15,501 bases of DNA, from the NCBI GenBank assembly GCA_014379885.1, contig JACMKW010000685.1, forward strand, positions 1 through 15,501, read 5' to 3'. The position numbers and the translations under genes are program-made. The notes beneath the pieces were generated by a model that searched no databases, had not been told where the DNA came from, and saw only the letters and a program-made list of their open reading frames with translations. This stretch comes from Rhizobacter sp. (GTDB lineage Bacteria > Pseudomonadota > Gammaproteobacteria > Burkholderiales > Burkholderiaceae). Below, one piece after another: positions 1 to 6,840 of this stretch (positions within the stretch are counted from its first letter, which is position 1; every line of letters starts with the position of its first letter).

Positions 1-226
1 GGCGCAGGGCCCACGCGAACGGACCCATGCCGCGCAAGGGTTCCACTCTCTCGGCAAACGCGGTTTGCGGGTCGATGCGGGAGATGAAGGTGTCGTCGCA
101 GATCAGATGGCTGGTGAGGCCCGTGGCCACCTGGGCGGCTTTGTCGACCCGCCAGGAACTGCAGCCGGACAGGGTGATTGCGGCCACGGTGGCCAGCGTG
201 ATGAGTTTGAGGGGCAGGGGATTCAA
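1..226 (-). CDS. Lipoprotein, N-terminal part; possible beta-lactamase-fold serine hydrolase
   Basis: Only the first 75 residues lie in the window; the gene runs off the left edge. The start is taken as TTG at 226-224, because GGAG lies about eight bases upstream and no ATG is available in this frame. The N-terminus is a lipoprotein signal peptide: a short n-region with one Lys, a hydrophobic stretch (residues 8-19), then the lipobox LSGC with Cys22 as the lipidation site. The protein is therefore expected to be membrane-anchored and to face the periplasm. The part after the Cys, including ICDDTFIS and a Gly-Met-Gly-Pro stretch near residue 68, resembles from memory the N-termini of class C beta-lactamase-related serine hydrolases. 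The catalytic SxxK motif would lie outside the window, so that assignment is tentative. The start codon overlaps the stop of a short coding-like stretch upstream. Confidence 0.6.
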   Translation of the reverse strand, partial: MNPLPLKLITLATVAAITLSGCSSWRVDKAAQVATGLTSHLICDDTFISRIDPQTAFAERVEPLRGMGPFAWALR

Positions 227-341
227 GACCAGGTCTCCATACAGGAAGTGAAGGCCTTGAATTTGCCGGTGCGTGCGACCAGCGTCTTGCCGATTGTGAA
301 AATCGGCTCGCCGAGATTGGAAAACGGTGCGAAAAAGCGCT

Positions 342-367
342 CGTCATTCCCGAAAGCGGGAATGACG
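342..367. repeat. REP-like palindrome, copy 1
   Basis: Perfect inverted repeat with 11-base arms (CGTCATTCCCG and its complement) around the loop AAAG. It starts six bases past the stop codon of the O-methyltransferase. On the minus strand the hairpin is followed five bases later by five T residues (332-336), so it could also end transcription. The ATTCCC...GGGAAT core is a type of dispersed palindrome known in betaproteobacteria (dRS3-like in Neisseria). A second copy lies at 5956-5987. Confidence 0.85.
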
Positions 368-373
368 CATCCC

Positions 374-1033
374 TCAACGCCGGCGCGCGAGCGTCAACCC
401 GTCGCTGAAGGGCAACAGCGACAGATCCACACGCTCATCGCGGTGCAGCTTGGCGTTGAGCGCCTGCAGCGCCAAGGTGTCGGCCTCAACCGACGGGCTT
501 GCCACGGCGCCGCCCCACAGCGTGTTGTCAATGGCGATCAGCCCGCCGGGGCGCACGAGCTGCAGGCAACGCTCGTAATAGGCGTCGTAGCCGGTCTTGT
601 CGGCGTCGATGAAAGCGAAGTCGTACTGGCCGGCCTCGCCAGCGGCCAGGCGGGCGTCGAGCGTTTGCAGCGCGGGCGCCAGTTGCAGGTCGATCTTGTG
701 CGCCACCTGCGCCTGCTCCCAGAAGGGCATGCCGACGCGGGTGTACTCGTCGCTGATGTCGCAAGCCAGCAGCTTGCCGTCTGCGGGCAGAGCGAGTGCC
801 ACGCTCAAGGCGCTGTAGCCGGTGAACACGCCGATCTCGATGGTGAGGCGCGCGCCCAGCAGCTTCACCAGCATCGCCATGAACTGCCCCTGCTCGGGCG
901 CGATCTGCATGCCGGCGTGGGGGTGGGTGCGGGTCGCTTCGCGCAAGGCCGTTTGAGCCGGGTGCTCGCGCAGCGAGTGGTCGAGCACGTACTGGTAGAG
1001 CGTGTCGGTGAGGTGGAGCGTGCGGTAGGTCAT
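374..1033 (-). CDS. Class I SAM-dependent O-methyltransferase (CCoAOMT/COMT-like)
   Basis: 219 residues, the normal length for the methyltransferase_3 (PF01596) family of small cation-dependent O-methyltransferases. Visible motifs: the SAM-binding motif I EIGVFTGYS at 66-74, an acidic CDIS after strand 2 (91-94), and the metal-binding set D143 (FIDADK) with D169 and N170 (AIDNTLWGG). The family moves a methyl group from SAM to a catechol-type hydroxyl using Mg2+ or a similar ion; bacterial members often act on flavonoids, caffeoyl esters or unknown catechols. No signal peptide, so cytosolic. The start MTYRTLHLTD is typical of the family although no strong ribosome binding site precedes it. 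The gene lies 38 bases after a small unknown gene and is followed at once by a REP-like palindrome. Its substrate cannot be inferred from the neighbours. Confidence 0.9.
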   Translation of the reverse strand: MTYRTLHLTDTLYQYVLDHSLREHPAQTALREATRTHPHAGMQIAPEQGQFMAMLVKLLGARLTIEIGVFTGYSALSVALALPADGKLLACDISDEYTRVGMPFWEQAQVAHKIDLQLAPALQTLDARLAAGEAGQYDFAFIDADKTGYDAYYERCLQLVRPGGLIAIDNTLWGGAVASPSVEADTLALQALNAKLHRDERVDLSLLPFSDGLTLARRR

Positions 1034-1071
1034 GGCCCGGATTCTGTGGGAAACCAGGCCGTTTGCGTGAC

Positions 1072-1299
1072 TTAGGCCAGGTACAGATCAACCCCTCGCG
1101 CACTGGCCGATCGTGGCTTGCGGCGACGGTCGGTTGAAGCTGGGGGCAGGGCCGGGATTCCCTTCAGCAGGTCGGCGGCCACAGCCTCGACGCTGGCGAA
1201 GTGCGCGCCGTGCAGCGGGGGCCGCGCAACGGGTTCGACAGGGACGGCCGGCGTGGCGGGCGCAAACAGTTCGCGGGGCAGAAACAGGGCGTTGCTCAT
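1072..1299 (-). CDS. Hypothetical protein, 75 residues
   Basis: Small protein not recognised as any family. The start is ATG at 1299, placed by GGAG five bases upstream; the same GGAGAC-type site precedes several other genes of this strand. The protein is rich in Pro and Ala in its first half (FAPATPAVPVEPVARPP), has a short possible amphipathic helix around residues 35-47 (ASVEAVAADLLKG), and then a basic DRRRKPRS segment at 57-64. No membrane segment, signal peptide or cysteine is seen. It lies 38 bases upstream of the O-methyltransferase in the same direction, so they may be co-transcribed. The good ribosome binding site and high third-position GC support a real gene, but no function is proposed. 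Confidence 0.6.
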   Translation of the reverse strand: MSNALFLPRELFAPATPAVPVEPVARPPLHGAHFASVEAVAADLLKGIPALPPASTDRRRKPRSASARGVDLYLA

Positions 1300-1382
1300 G
1301 GTGTCTCCAGGCAGGCTTGGCACTGCTGGGCACTGTGAGGCTCAGGTGTTGTGTGCGGGTTTCACGCCGGGCGTCGTTTGTT

Positions 1383-1790
1383 TCATTGGTTTCGCCTTCG
1401 CCGCGCGATGTGGGCGCCGAACACCGCCGCCGGCAAGGTGACGAGGTAGGCCAGGGCGTCAAACCACCACGGCGACTCGCTGGACAGCATCAGGCTGAGC
1501 ACGATGCCCAACACCCCGACCGCCAACGCGTTGAAATAGGGGTAGGCGCGGGCCAGGCGGGCCGCGATGTAGCCGCCGAACATGGTGGTGGCGGTGCCCA
1601 AACAAAGCGAGGCCAGCATGAACCCGGTGTTTTGCAGCACGGCCTGCATGGCGGCGGTGAGTTGTTCGGGTGACATGCCCTCGCTCAGCCCGGCGCTGAA
1701 GACGACCAGCAACACAGCGCCACCCACCACGTCGAGCGCCAGCGACAACAGCATGGCGATGATGATGGCTCGGGGATCAAATCTGGTCAT
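1383..1790 (-). CDS. Small integral membrane protein, four predicted helices
   Basis: 135 residues from ATG at 1790; a longer upstream reading into the 3' end of the acyl-CoA synthetase gene is unlikely because MTRFDPRAIIIAML gives a natural start at the first helix. Four hydrophobic segments are visible at about 8-33, 54-78, 85-103 and 108-128, with a polar loop (SEGMSPEQLTAAMQ) between the first two and a basic C-terminal tail HIARRRRNQ. The positive-inside rule puts both ends in the cytoplasm. Glycine-rich helices (LGTATTMFGGYIAARLA) suggest tight packing. It resembles uncharacterised inner-membrane proteins of Burkholderiales; no enzyme or transporter motif is seen. It follows the acyl-CoA synthetase by 77 bases and could be the last gene of that operon. 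No strong ribosome binding site is visible. Confidence 0.7.
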   Translation of the reverse strand: MTRFDPRAIIIAMLLSLALDVVGGAVLLVVFSAGLSEGMSPEQLTAAMQAVLQNTGFMLASLCLGTATTMFGGYIAARLARAYPYFNALAVGVLGIVLSLMLSSESPWWFDALAYLVTLPAAVFGAHIARRRRNQ

Positions 1791-1867
1791 CGCTCGCGGC
1801 ACGGTGTGGTAAAGGGGGCGCAAGCATAGCTGCAGGCGGCTTGGCGCCGGCCGCGTTGGTGATGGCA

Positions 1868-3550
1868 CTAGGCGGTTGCGGTGCGCGCGTTCTCTTTTTC
1901 CTGCAGCTCGCGCCACTGCACCTTGCCCGTGCCCGACTTGGGCAGCGCGTCCACAAACTCGACCAGGCGCGGGATTTTGTAGGCCGCCATGTTGGCGTGT
2001 GACCAGTCGATGATTTCCTGCGCGCTTACCTTGCCTTGCTGGCCGGGCCTGAGCACGATGAAAGCCTTGACCGTTTCGCCGCGCTTCACGTCTTTGGCCG
2101 CGATGATGCAGGCCTCCTGGATGGCGGGATGCTGGTAGAGCAGCGCTTCCACCTCGGCCGGCCAGACCTTGAAACCGGCCGCGTTGATCATGCGTTTGAG
2201 GCGGTCGACGAAAAAGAAGTAGCCTTCCTCGTCGGTTTGCCCCAGGTCGCCGGTGCGCAGGAAGCGCTTGCCGTCGAGCTCGACAAACGCGTCGCGCGTG
2301 GCTTCGGGGTTCTTCCAGTAACCACGCATCACCTGCGGGCCGCTGACGATGATCTCGCCGGTCTCGCCGGGCGGTAGCTCTTGCAGCGTGCTCGGGTCAA
2401 CCACGCGCGCGTCCACATCGAAGGCCGGCACACCGAGGCACTGCTTCTTGGAGCGGTCGGGCGGGTTCATGTGGGTGGCGGCATTGGTTTCCGACATGCC
2501 GTAGCCCTCGCCATATTTCAGGCCGAGCTTTTTCTCAAGGATGTCGGCCACCGCCTTGGGCATTGCCGCACCGCCACCGCCAATGCGGCGCAGGCTGGAG
2601 AGGTCGTAGTCGTCGAGCTTGGGATTGGACACGAAGTCGACCACCATCGCGGTGATGAGCCCGAGGCCGGTGATGCGGTAGCGTTGGATGCATTCGGCTG
2701 CGGCGTCGCGATCCCAGCGCGGCAGCAGCACCACGGTGGAGCCGCCGAAGATCACCGCATTCATGTTGCCCTGCATGCCGGTCACGTGGAACAACGGCAG
2801 CACCGCCATGCTCACCGAGCCCTGGTTGGACTGGCCCCACACACCGCCCGACACCGTGTTGTACATGGTGCTGCGGTGGGTGTGCATGCAGCCCTTGGGG
2901 TGGCCGGTGGTGCCTGAGGTGTAGGGCATCACGCACAAGTCATCGGGGCCTGCTGTCAGCGGGCCGGGGGTGAGCTTGCGCGCCAGCGCGTCAGACCACA
3001 GTGAGACCCCCTTGTCGGCGATGGGTACGCGCGGTGCGGCCACGAAGTCGGGCACGTTGAGCGTGGTGGGTGCGACGAGGTAATCGCTGTAGGCGGCCAC
3101 GACGATGTGGTTCAGGGCGCCTTCGGTGCCTGGCGCCAGCAGCGGTTTCATGCGCGGATAAAGTTCTTGAGAAACCAGCGCCACCGTGGCGTCGGTGTCG
3201 CTCACGTAGTGCTTGAGCTCGCCGGTGAGGTTCATCGGGTTGACCGGCACCACCACTGCGTTGGCGCGCAATATGGCGTAGTAGCCGATCATGAACTGCG
3301 GGCTGTTCTGCATGTAGAGCAGCACACGGTCACCCTGCTTCACGCCACACACCTGCTCCAGATAGCCGGCGAGTTTTTCGGTCTCTTCCTTGAACTGCAG
3401 GAAGCTGATGGGCGTGTCGTAGAAGATCAGGAACGGCTTCTTGGGGAAGCGCGCCGCAGACACCTCGACGTTGTAGTACAGGTTGGTTTCTGGAACGAAC
3501 AGGTGACGCGGGGCGTGCTCAGGCCAGAAGGCTAGGTGACGGTCTGACAT
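1868..3550 (-). CDS. Medium/long-chain acyl-CoA synthetase (AMP-forming)
   Basis: 560 residues, full length for the ANL superfamily (AMP-binding PF00501 plus the C-terminal AMP-binding_C domain). The enzyme activates a carboxylic acid with ATP to an acyl-adenylate and transfers it to CoA. Motifs in order: P-loop YTSGTTGHPKG at 210-220, the A5 motif GYGMSETN at 349-356, TGDLG at 433-437, the hinge region DRLKRMINAAGFK at 449-461, and the A10 motif PKSGTGKVQ at 537-545 with the adenylation Lys at 543. No signal peptide or membrane anchor. The chain length preferred cannot be read from the sequence; the gene is usually annotated as long-chain fatty acid-CoA ligase. It lies downstream of the acyl-CoA dehydrogenase, separated by a 137-base gap with a large palindrome. 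GAGG sits ten bases before the ATG, a rather long spacing. It probably supplies the acyl-CoA used by the genes upstream. Confidence 0.93.
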   Translation of the reverse strand: MSDRHLAFWPEHAPRHLFVPETNLYYNVEVSAARFPKKPFLIFYDTPISFLQFKEETEKLAGYLEQVCGVKQGDRVLLYMQNSPQFMIGYYAILRANAVVVPVNPMNLTGELKHYVSDTDATVALVSQELYPRMKPLLAPGTEGALNHIVVAAYSDYLVAPTTLNVPDFVAAPRVPIADKGVSLWSDALARKLTPGPLTAGPDDLCVMPYTSGTTGHPKGCMHTHRSTMYNTVSGGVWGQSNQGSVSMAVLPLFHVTGMQGNMNAVIFGGSTVVLLPRWDRDAAAECIQRYRITGLGLITAMVVDFVSNPKLDDYDLSSLRRIGGGGAAMPKAVADILEKKLGLKYGEGYGMSETNAATHMNPPDRSKKQCLGVPAFDVDARVVDPSTLQELPPGETGEIIVSGPQVMRGYWKNPEATRDAFVELDGKRFLRTGDLGQTDEEGYFFFVDRLKRMINAAGFKVWPAEVEALLYQHPAIQEACIIAAKDVKRGETVKAFIVLRPGQQGKVSAQEIIDWSHANMAAYKIPRLVEFVDALPKSGTGKVQWRELQEKENARTATA

Positions 3551-3604
3551 GGTGGGTAGGCCTCGCGTGTCTCTTCAATCTTGGATCCGCCACTCCCGCT
3601 CAGC

Positions 3605-3663
3605 CTGAGGTATCGAAGGCCCGCTCCGGCCGTGCCGGCTTCGATACCTCAGCCCGAACGGGC
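3605..3663. repeat. Compound REP-like inverted repeat
   Basis: Perfect 14-base arms, CTGAGGTATCGAAG at 3605-3618 and its complement at 3639-3652, around a GC-rich 20-base centre. A second small palindrome, GCCCG-AA-CGGGC at 3652-3663, adjoins the right arm. The design resembles the widespread proteobacterial repeat that reads TCGAAG...CTGAG next to CCCGAACGG, here with GATACCTC replacing the more usual GACAGGCTC. It sits alone in the gap between the acyl-CoA dehydrogenase and acyl-CoA synthetase genes and would fold into a strong hairpin in their mRNA. No obvious T-run follows, so it is not a standard intrinsic terminator. Confidence 0.85.
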
Positions 3664-3687
3664 GGAGGCGTTGGTTCCTGCTTTGTA

Positions 3688-4929
3688 TCAGGCCTTCACC
3701 TTGGGCGCCATGTAGCGCGCAAGTTCCGCCTTGCCGATGGCATTGAGGTGAACCTCGTCGGGGCCGTCAGCAAAGCGGATGGTGCGTGCGCTGGTGTAAG
3801 CCGCGGCGAGCGGCGTGTCTTGCGAGACACCGGCACCCCCATGAATCTGGATCGCCCAGTCGATCACCTGGCAGGCCATTTGCGGAGCGGCCACCTTGAT
3901 CATCGCGATCTCGTTGCGTGCGCCCTTGTTGCCCTTGGTGTCCATGGCGTAAGCGGCGTTCATCGTCAGCAAGCGGGCCTGGTCGATCAGGATGCGCGAG
4001 TGCGCAATGCGCTCACGCCACACGCCCTGGTCAGACAGCAGCTTGCCGAAGGGCTTGCGCACCAGAGCGCGTTTGCACATCAGCTCGAGCGCGCGCTCGG
4101 CGCCGCCGATCAAACGCATGCAGTGGTGGATGCGGCCCGGGCCCAGGCGGCCTTGCGCGATCTCGAAGCCGCGGCCTTCGCCGAGCAGCAAGTGGTCAGC
4201 CGGCACACGCACATTGGTGAAGCTGATCTCGGCGTGGCCGTGCGGCGCATGGTCGTAGCCGAACACCGACAACCAGCGCTCCACCTTCACCCCCGGGGTG
4301 TCCATCGGCACGATGATCATCGACTGCTGCTTGTGCGGGCTGGGGTCGTCGGTCGAACCGGTCTTGCCCATGAAGATCAGCACTTTGCAACGCGGGTCGG
4401 GCGCGCCCGACGTCCACCACTTGCGGCCGTTGATCACGTAGTGGTCACCGTCACGCACGATGCGCGATTGAATCTGCGTGGCGTCGGATGAAGCCACATC
4501 CGGCTCCGTCATCGCGAAGCCGGAGCGGATTTCACCGGCCAGCAGCGGCTTGAGCCAACGCTCCTTGTGCGCTTCGGTGCCATAACGCTCCAGCAGCTCC
4601 ATGTTGCCGGTGTCGGGGGCCGAGCAGTTCATGGATTCGCCGGTCAGCGGGTAGCGGCCCATGATTTCGCACAGCGGGGCGTACTCCACATTGCTCAGGC
4701 CAGCGCCGAGTTGTGATGCGGGCAGGAACATGTTCCACAGGCCTGCAGCCTTGGCTTTGGCCTTCAAGGCGTCCATCACCTCGTGGGTAGGGTTCCACTG
4801 GTTGCCCTTGGCGCGGTTGGCTTCCATTTCCTTGCGGAACAGAGGCTCGGCGGGAACAACGTTGGCCTGGACAAAATCCATCAAGCGCTGTTGCCACTCG
4901 ATCATCTTGGGGGTAAAGCCGAAGTCCAT
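3688..4929 (-). CDS. Acyl-CoA dehydrogenase, ACAD10/ACAD11-like
   Basis: 413 residues, the usual length of this FAD enzyme family. It oxidises an acyl-CoA to the 2,3-enoyl-CoA and passes electrons to electron-transferring flavoprotein. The first signature is [11 protein letters not shown] at 139-149; the C-terminal signature is [11 protein letters not shown] at 361-371. [10 protein letters not shown] follows at 385-394, where an Asp (388) stands at the position of the classical catalytic Glu (IYEG in MCAD). The FADGPDEVH form is typical of the ACAD10/ACAD11-like branch, which includes the LvaC-type dehydrogenases of 4-hydroxyacid breakdown. No phosphotransferase partner of that pathway is present here. 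The start is well supported by AGGAG seven bases before ATG. The gene is 37 bases downstream of the hydratase-family gene, clearly the same operon. Cytosolic. The exact substrate is unknown. Confidence 0.93.
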   Translation of the reverse strand: MDFGFTPKMIEWQQRLMDFVQANVVPAEPLFRKEMEANRAKGNQWNPTHEVMDALKAKAKAAGLWNMFLPASQLGAGLSNVEYAPLCEIMGRYPLTGESMNCSAPDTGNMELLERYGTEAHKERWLKPLLAGEIRSGFAMTEPDVASSDATQIQSRIVRDGDHYVINGRKWWTSGAPDPRCKVLIFMGKTGSTDDPSPHKQQSMIIVPMDTPGVKVERWLSVFGYDHAPHGHAEISFTNVRVPADHLLLGEGRGFEIAQGRLGPGRIHHCMRLIGGAERALELMCKRALVRKPFGKLLSDQGVWRERIAHSRILIDQARLLTMNAAYAMDTKGNKGARNEIAMIKVAAPQMACQVIDWAIQIHGGAGVSQDTPLAAAYTSARTIRFADGPDEVHLNAIGKAELARYMAPKVKA

Positions 4930-4966
4930 GGTGTGTCTCCTGGTGGTGTGCGTTTTGGTTGTGAGT

Positions 4967-5791
4967 TCAGTGGCCCTGGAACTGGGGCACGCGCTTTTCC
5001 ATGAAGGCGCGGCGGCCTTCCTTGGCGTCTTCGCTGTTGGCGCAGCGTGCGGCCATCGCGCGTATGGCCTCCATGTCGCGATCGGCCGGGTCTTTCAAGA
5101 TCTGATCGATGGTGATTTTGGCGGCATACACCGACAGCGGTGCATTGCTGGCAATGCGCTGCGCCAAGTCAAGCGTGTGTGGCCACAGCTCGTCGTCGCT
5201 CACCATGCGGGTGATGAGGCCGATGCGTTCGGCCTCGGCCGCGTCGATGCGCATCGCGCTGTAAAGCAGCAGCCGCGCCCACGATGGGCCCACCAGCGAG
5301 TTGAGCACTTGCAAGCCGCTGAATGGGTAGGCGATGCTCAGCTTGGCCGCCGGAATGCCGAACTCGCTGCCGGTGCTGGCAATGCGGATGTCAGTACCCA
5401 GCGCGAGGCCCAGGCCGCCGCCGATGCAGTAACCCTGAATGCACGAGATGGTGGGCTTGGGGAAGTTGGCCAGCAGGCTGCGGTAGGCGCCCGCACGCCG
5501 GCCGAATTCGGCGCGATCTTCCGGGCTGCTCTGGTTGCGCTCGAACTGGGTGATGTCAGCGCCCGAGACGAAGCTCTTGCCGCCGACGCCTGTGAGGATC
5601 AGCGCCCGCGTTTCAACGTGGTCACGTGCGGCGGTGAGGGCCAGGGCCAGGCCCTCCCACATTTCCACCGACATCGCGTTGTGCTTTTCGGGGCGGTTGA
5701 AGCGGATGACCGCCACGCCCTGTTCGATGGACAGCAGAATTTTCCCGTCGGCGAAAGCTGTGGCGGAGTCAGGGTGGGCGGGCTGGGTCAT
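4967..5791 (-). CDS. Enoyl-CoA hydratase/isomerase family protein without the two classical Glu
   Basis: 274 residues from ATG 5791 (a TTG at 5854 would add 21 residues). Crotonase fold (PF00378). Oxyanion-hole elements are present: SGADI at 76-80 and the GYCIGGG loop at 120-126. Aligned by eye to rat mitochondrial hydratase, Glu144 (GGGCELA) corresponds to Gly128 (GGGLGLA), and Glu164 (GQPEI) to Ala148 (GIPAA). Both residues that add water across the double bond are thus missing. Homologues with GIPAA(R/K)L are commonly annotated as enoyl-CoA hydratase, but the chemistry may be different: isomerase, hydrolase, decarboxylase, or binding only. It lies between the SDR and the acyl-CoA dehydrogenase, so a role in the same CoA-thioester pathway is likely. 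No ribosome binding site is visible before the ATG, and an inverted repeat lies 17 bases upstream. Cytosolic. Confidence 0.88.
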   Translation of the reverse strand: MTQPAHPDSATAFADGKILLSIEQGVAVIRFNRPEKHNAMSVEMWEGLALALTAARDHVETRALILTGVGGKSFVSGADITQFERNQSSPEDRAEFGRRAGAYRSLLANFPKPTISCIQGYCIGGGLGLALGTDIRIASTGSEFGIPAAKLSIAYPFSGLQVLNSLVGPSWARLLLYSAMRIDAAEAERIGLITRMVSDDELWPHTLDLAQRIASNAPLSVYAAKITIDQILKDPADRDMEAIRAMAARCANSEDAKEGRRAFMEKRVPQFQGH

Positions 5792-5955
5792 GACGAGGTA
5801 GGGCAACAGTCGCGCAGGCGACAAGGCACCCGCGACTCGCCTGCCGACGGGCAAGCGAGATCATCCTATGCCATACCGTCTTTTCTGCAAACTGGGGTTC
5901 TCCTTAGGAAAACAGCTTGCAAATGGTCATACCGGTTCAGAGATCTGGCCTGTCT
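5792..5955 (-). promoter_or_regulatory. Putative leader/promoter region of the ech-acad-acs operon
   Basis: The longest gap inside the acyl-CoA cluster, and REP copy 2 separates it from the SDR gene. Seven-base inverted arms AGTCGCG (5808-5814) and CGCGACT (5831-5837) with a 16-base spacer lie 17 bases before the hydratase start, which itself has no Shine-Dalgarno sequence. Part of the region is more AT-rich than the genes. A weak sigma70-like pair (TTGCAG, 16 bases, TAGGAT on the minus strand, about 5861-5890) is possible but matches poorly. A promoter here is inference from position. Confidence 0.3.
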
Positions 5956-5987
5956 CCCGTCGTTCCCGCGTTTGCGGGAATGACGGG
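5956..5987. repeat. REP-like palindrome, copy 2
   Basis: Inverted repeat with 14-base arms, CCCGTCGTTCCCGC and GCGGGAATGACGGG, around GTTT. One position is a G:T-type mismatch. It shares the ATTCCCG/CGGGAAT core with the copy at 342-367. It begins eight bases past the stop codon of the SDR gene, almost the same place as copy 1 relative to the O-methyltransferase. No T-run follows on the minus strand. Confidence 0.85.
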
Positions 5988-5995
5988 ATCTCGGG

Positions 5996-6766
5996 TCAGC
6001 GACCAAGCGTCACGCCACCATCCACCGCGAGGGTCTGGCCGATCACGTAGTCACCCGCGCGTGAGGCGAGAAAGATGGCGGTGCCGGCCATGTCTTCATC
6101 TGCGCCGATGCGCCCGGCCGGGATGCGCAGCGACACCTCTTCGGCGTGGTCGCGCGCGGCGCGGTTCATTTCCGACGCAAAGGCGCCGGGGGCGATGGCG
6201 GTGCACACGATGTGGTGCTTGATGAGGTGCGTGGCCATGCGCTTGGTCAGGTGGATCAGCCCGGCCTTGCTGGCGGCGTACGAATAGGTTTCCATCGGGT
6301 TGACCGCGATACCGTCGATCGAGGCGATGTTGATCACCTTGGCCAGCTGTTTTTCGCCGGCCTTAGCCAGCAGCGGCTTGAGCGCTTGGGTGAGGAAGAA
6401 GGGAGCCTTCATGTTGAGGTCAACTACCTTGTCCCAACCGCTCTCGGGGAACTCGTCGAAATCAGCGCCCCAGGCGGCGCCGGCGTTGTTGACCAGGATG
6501 TCGAGCTGGCCTTCGTGCTTGCCATAGGCCGCGGCGAGGGCCTGGGCGCCCTGCACCGTGGACACATCGGCGGGCAGCGAGATGCAGGTACCAAACTCCG
6601 ACAGCTCCTTGGCTGTCTGGTCGCAGGCTTCGGCCTTGCGGGCCGAGATGTAGACCTTCGCGCCCTGCGCCAGGAAACCTGCCGCGATCATGCGGCCGAT
6701 GCCACGCGAACCGCCGGTGATGAGGGCAGTGCGGCCTTTCAGCGAGAAGAGTTGGCTGGTGTCCAT
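5996..6766 (-). CDS. Short-chain dehydrogenase/reductase (SDR), RhlG-like
   Basis: 256 residues from ATG 6766, chosen because AGGAG lies eight bases upstream and the N-terminus then fits the classical SDR length. Motifs in order: cofactor-binding TGGSRGIG at 17-24, SARKAEA near 41-47, NNAG at 93-96, catalytic Ser149 (NIASIDG), and Tyr163-x3-Lys167 (YAASK); it ends in QTLAVDGG. The Arg after SA in the second strand suggests NADP preference. The overall pattern (SLKGRTALITGGSRGIG, ARKAEACDQTA) is close to RhlG-type 3-ketoacyl reductases of Pseudomonas. In this cluster it could interconvert a 3-hydroxy- and 3-keto-acyl group or a related alcohol and ketone. It is the first gene of the acyl-CoA group but is separated from the next by a palindrome and about 200 bases, so it may be transcribed apart. 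Cytosolic. Confidence 0.9.
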   Translation of the reverse strand: MDTSQLFSLKGRTALITGGSRGIGRMIAAGFLAQGAKVYISARKAEACDQTAKELSEFGTCISLPADVSTVQGAQALAAAYGKHEGQLDILVNNAGAAWGADFDEFPESGWDKVVDLNMKAPFFLTQALKPLLAKAGEKQLAKVINIASIDGIAVNPMETYSYAASKAGLIHLTKRMATHLIKHHIVCTAIAPGAFASEMNRAARDHAEEVSLRIPAGRIGADEDMAGTAIFLASRAGDYVIGQTLAVDGGVTLGR

Positions 6767-6840
6767 GGCGCGGTCTCCTGAGATTGTTTTGAAGACCCGC
6801 AGACTAGCGCGTGGCGCGCGACATGTCAGTCGCTTCGGTG

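Noticed and set aside
65..1075. Long plus-strand open frame opposite the O-methyltransferase
   Set aside because: It is the antisense shadow of a gene with clear motif support; its translation is rich in Gly, Gln, Val and Arg, typical of antisense GC-rich frames.
1345..1382. ACGCCCGGCGT palindrome as a terminator of the small membrane protein gene
   Set aside because: The symmetric sequence has no room for a loop and no T-run follows on the minus strand.
3551..3687. Gap between dehydrogenase and synthetase as an intrinsic terminator
   Set aside because: The strong hairpin has no T-run on the minus strand, and the flanking genes belong to one pathway; a REP-type repeat fits better.
4661..5983. 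440-codon plus-strand open frame opposite the hydratase and dehydrogenase genes
   Set aside because: Both opposite genes have unmistakable family motifs, and this frame shows no motif, no ribosome binding site and skewed composition.
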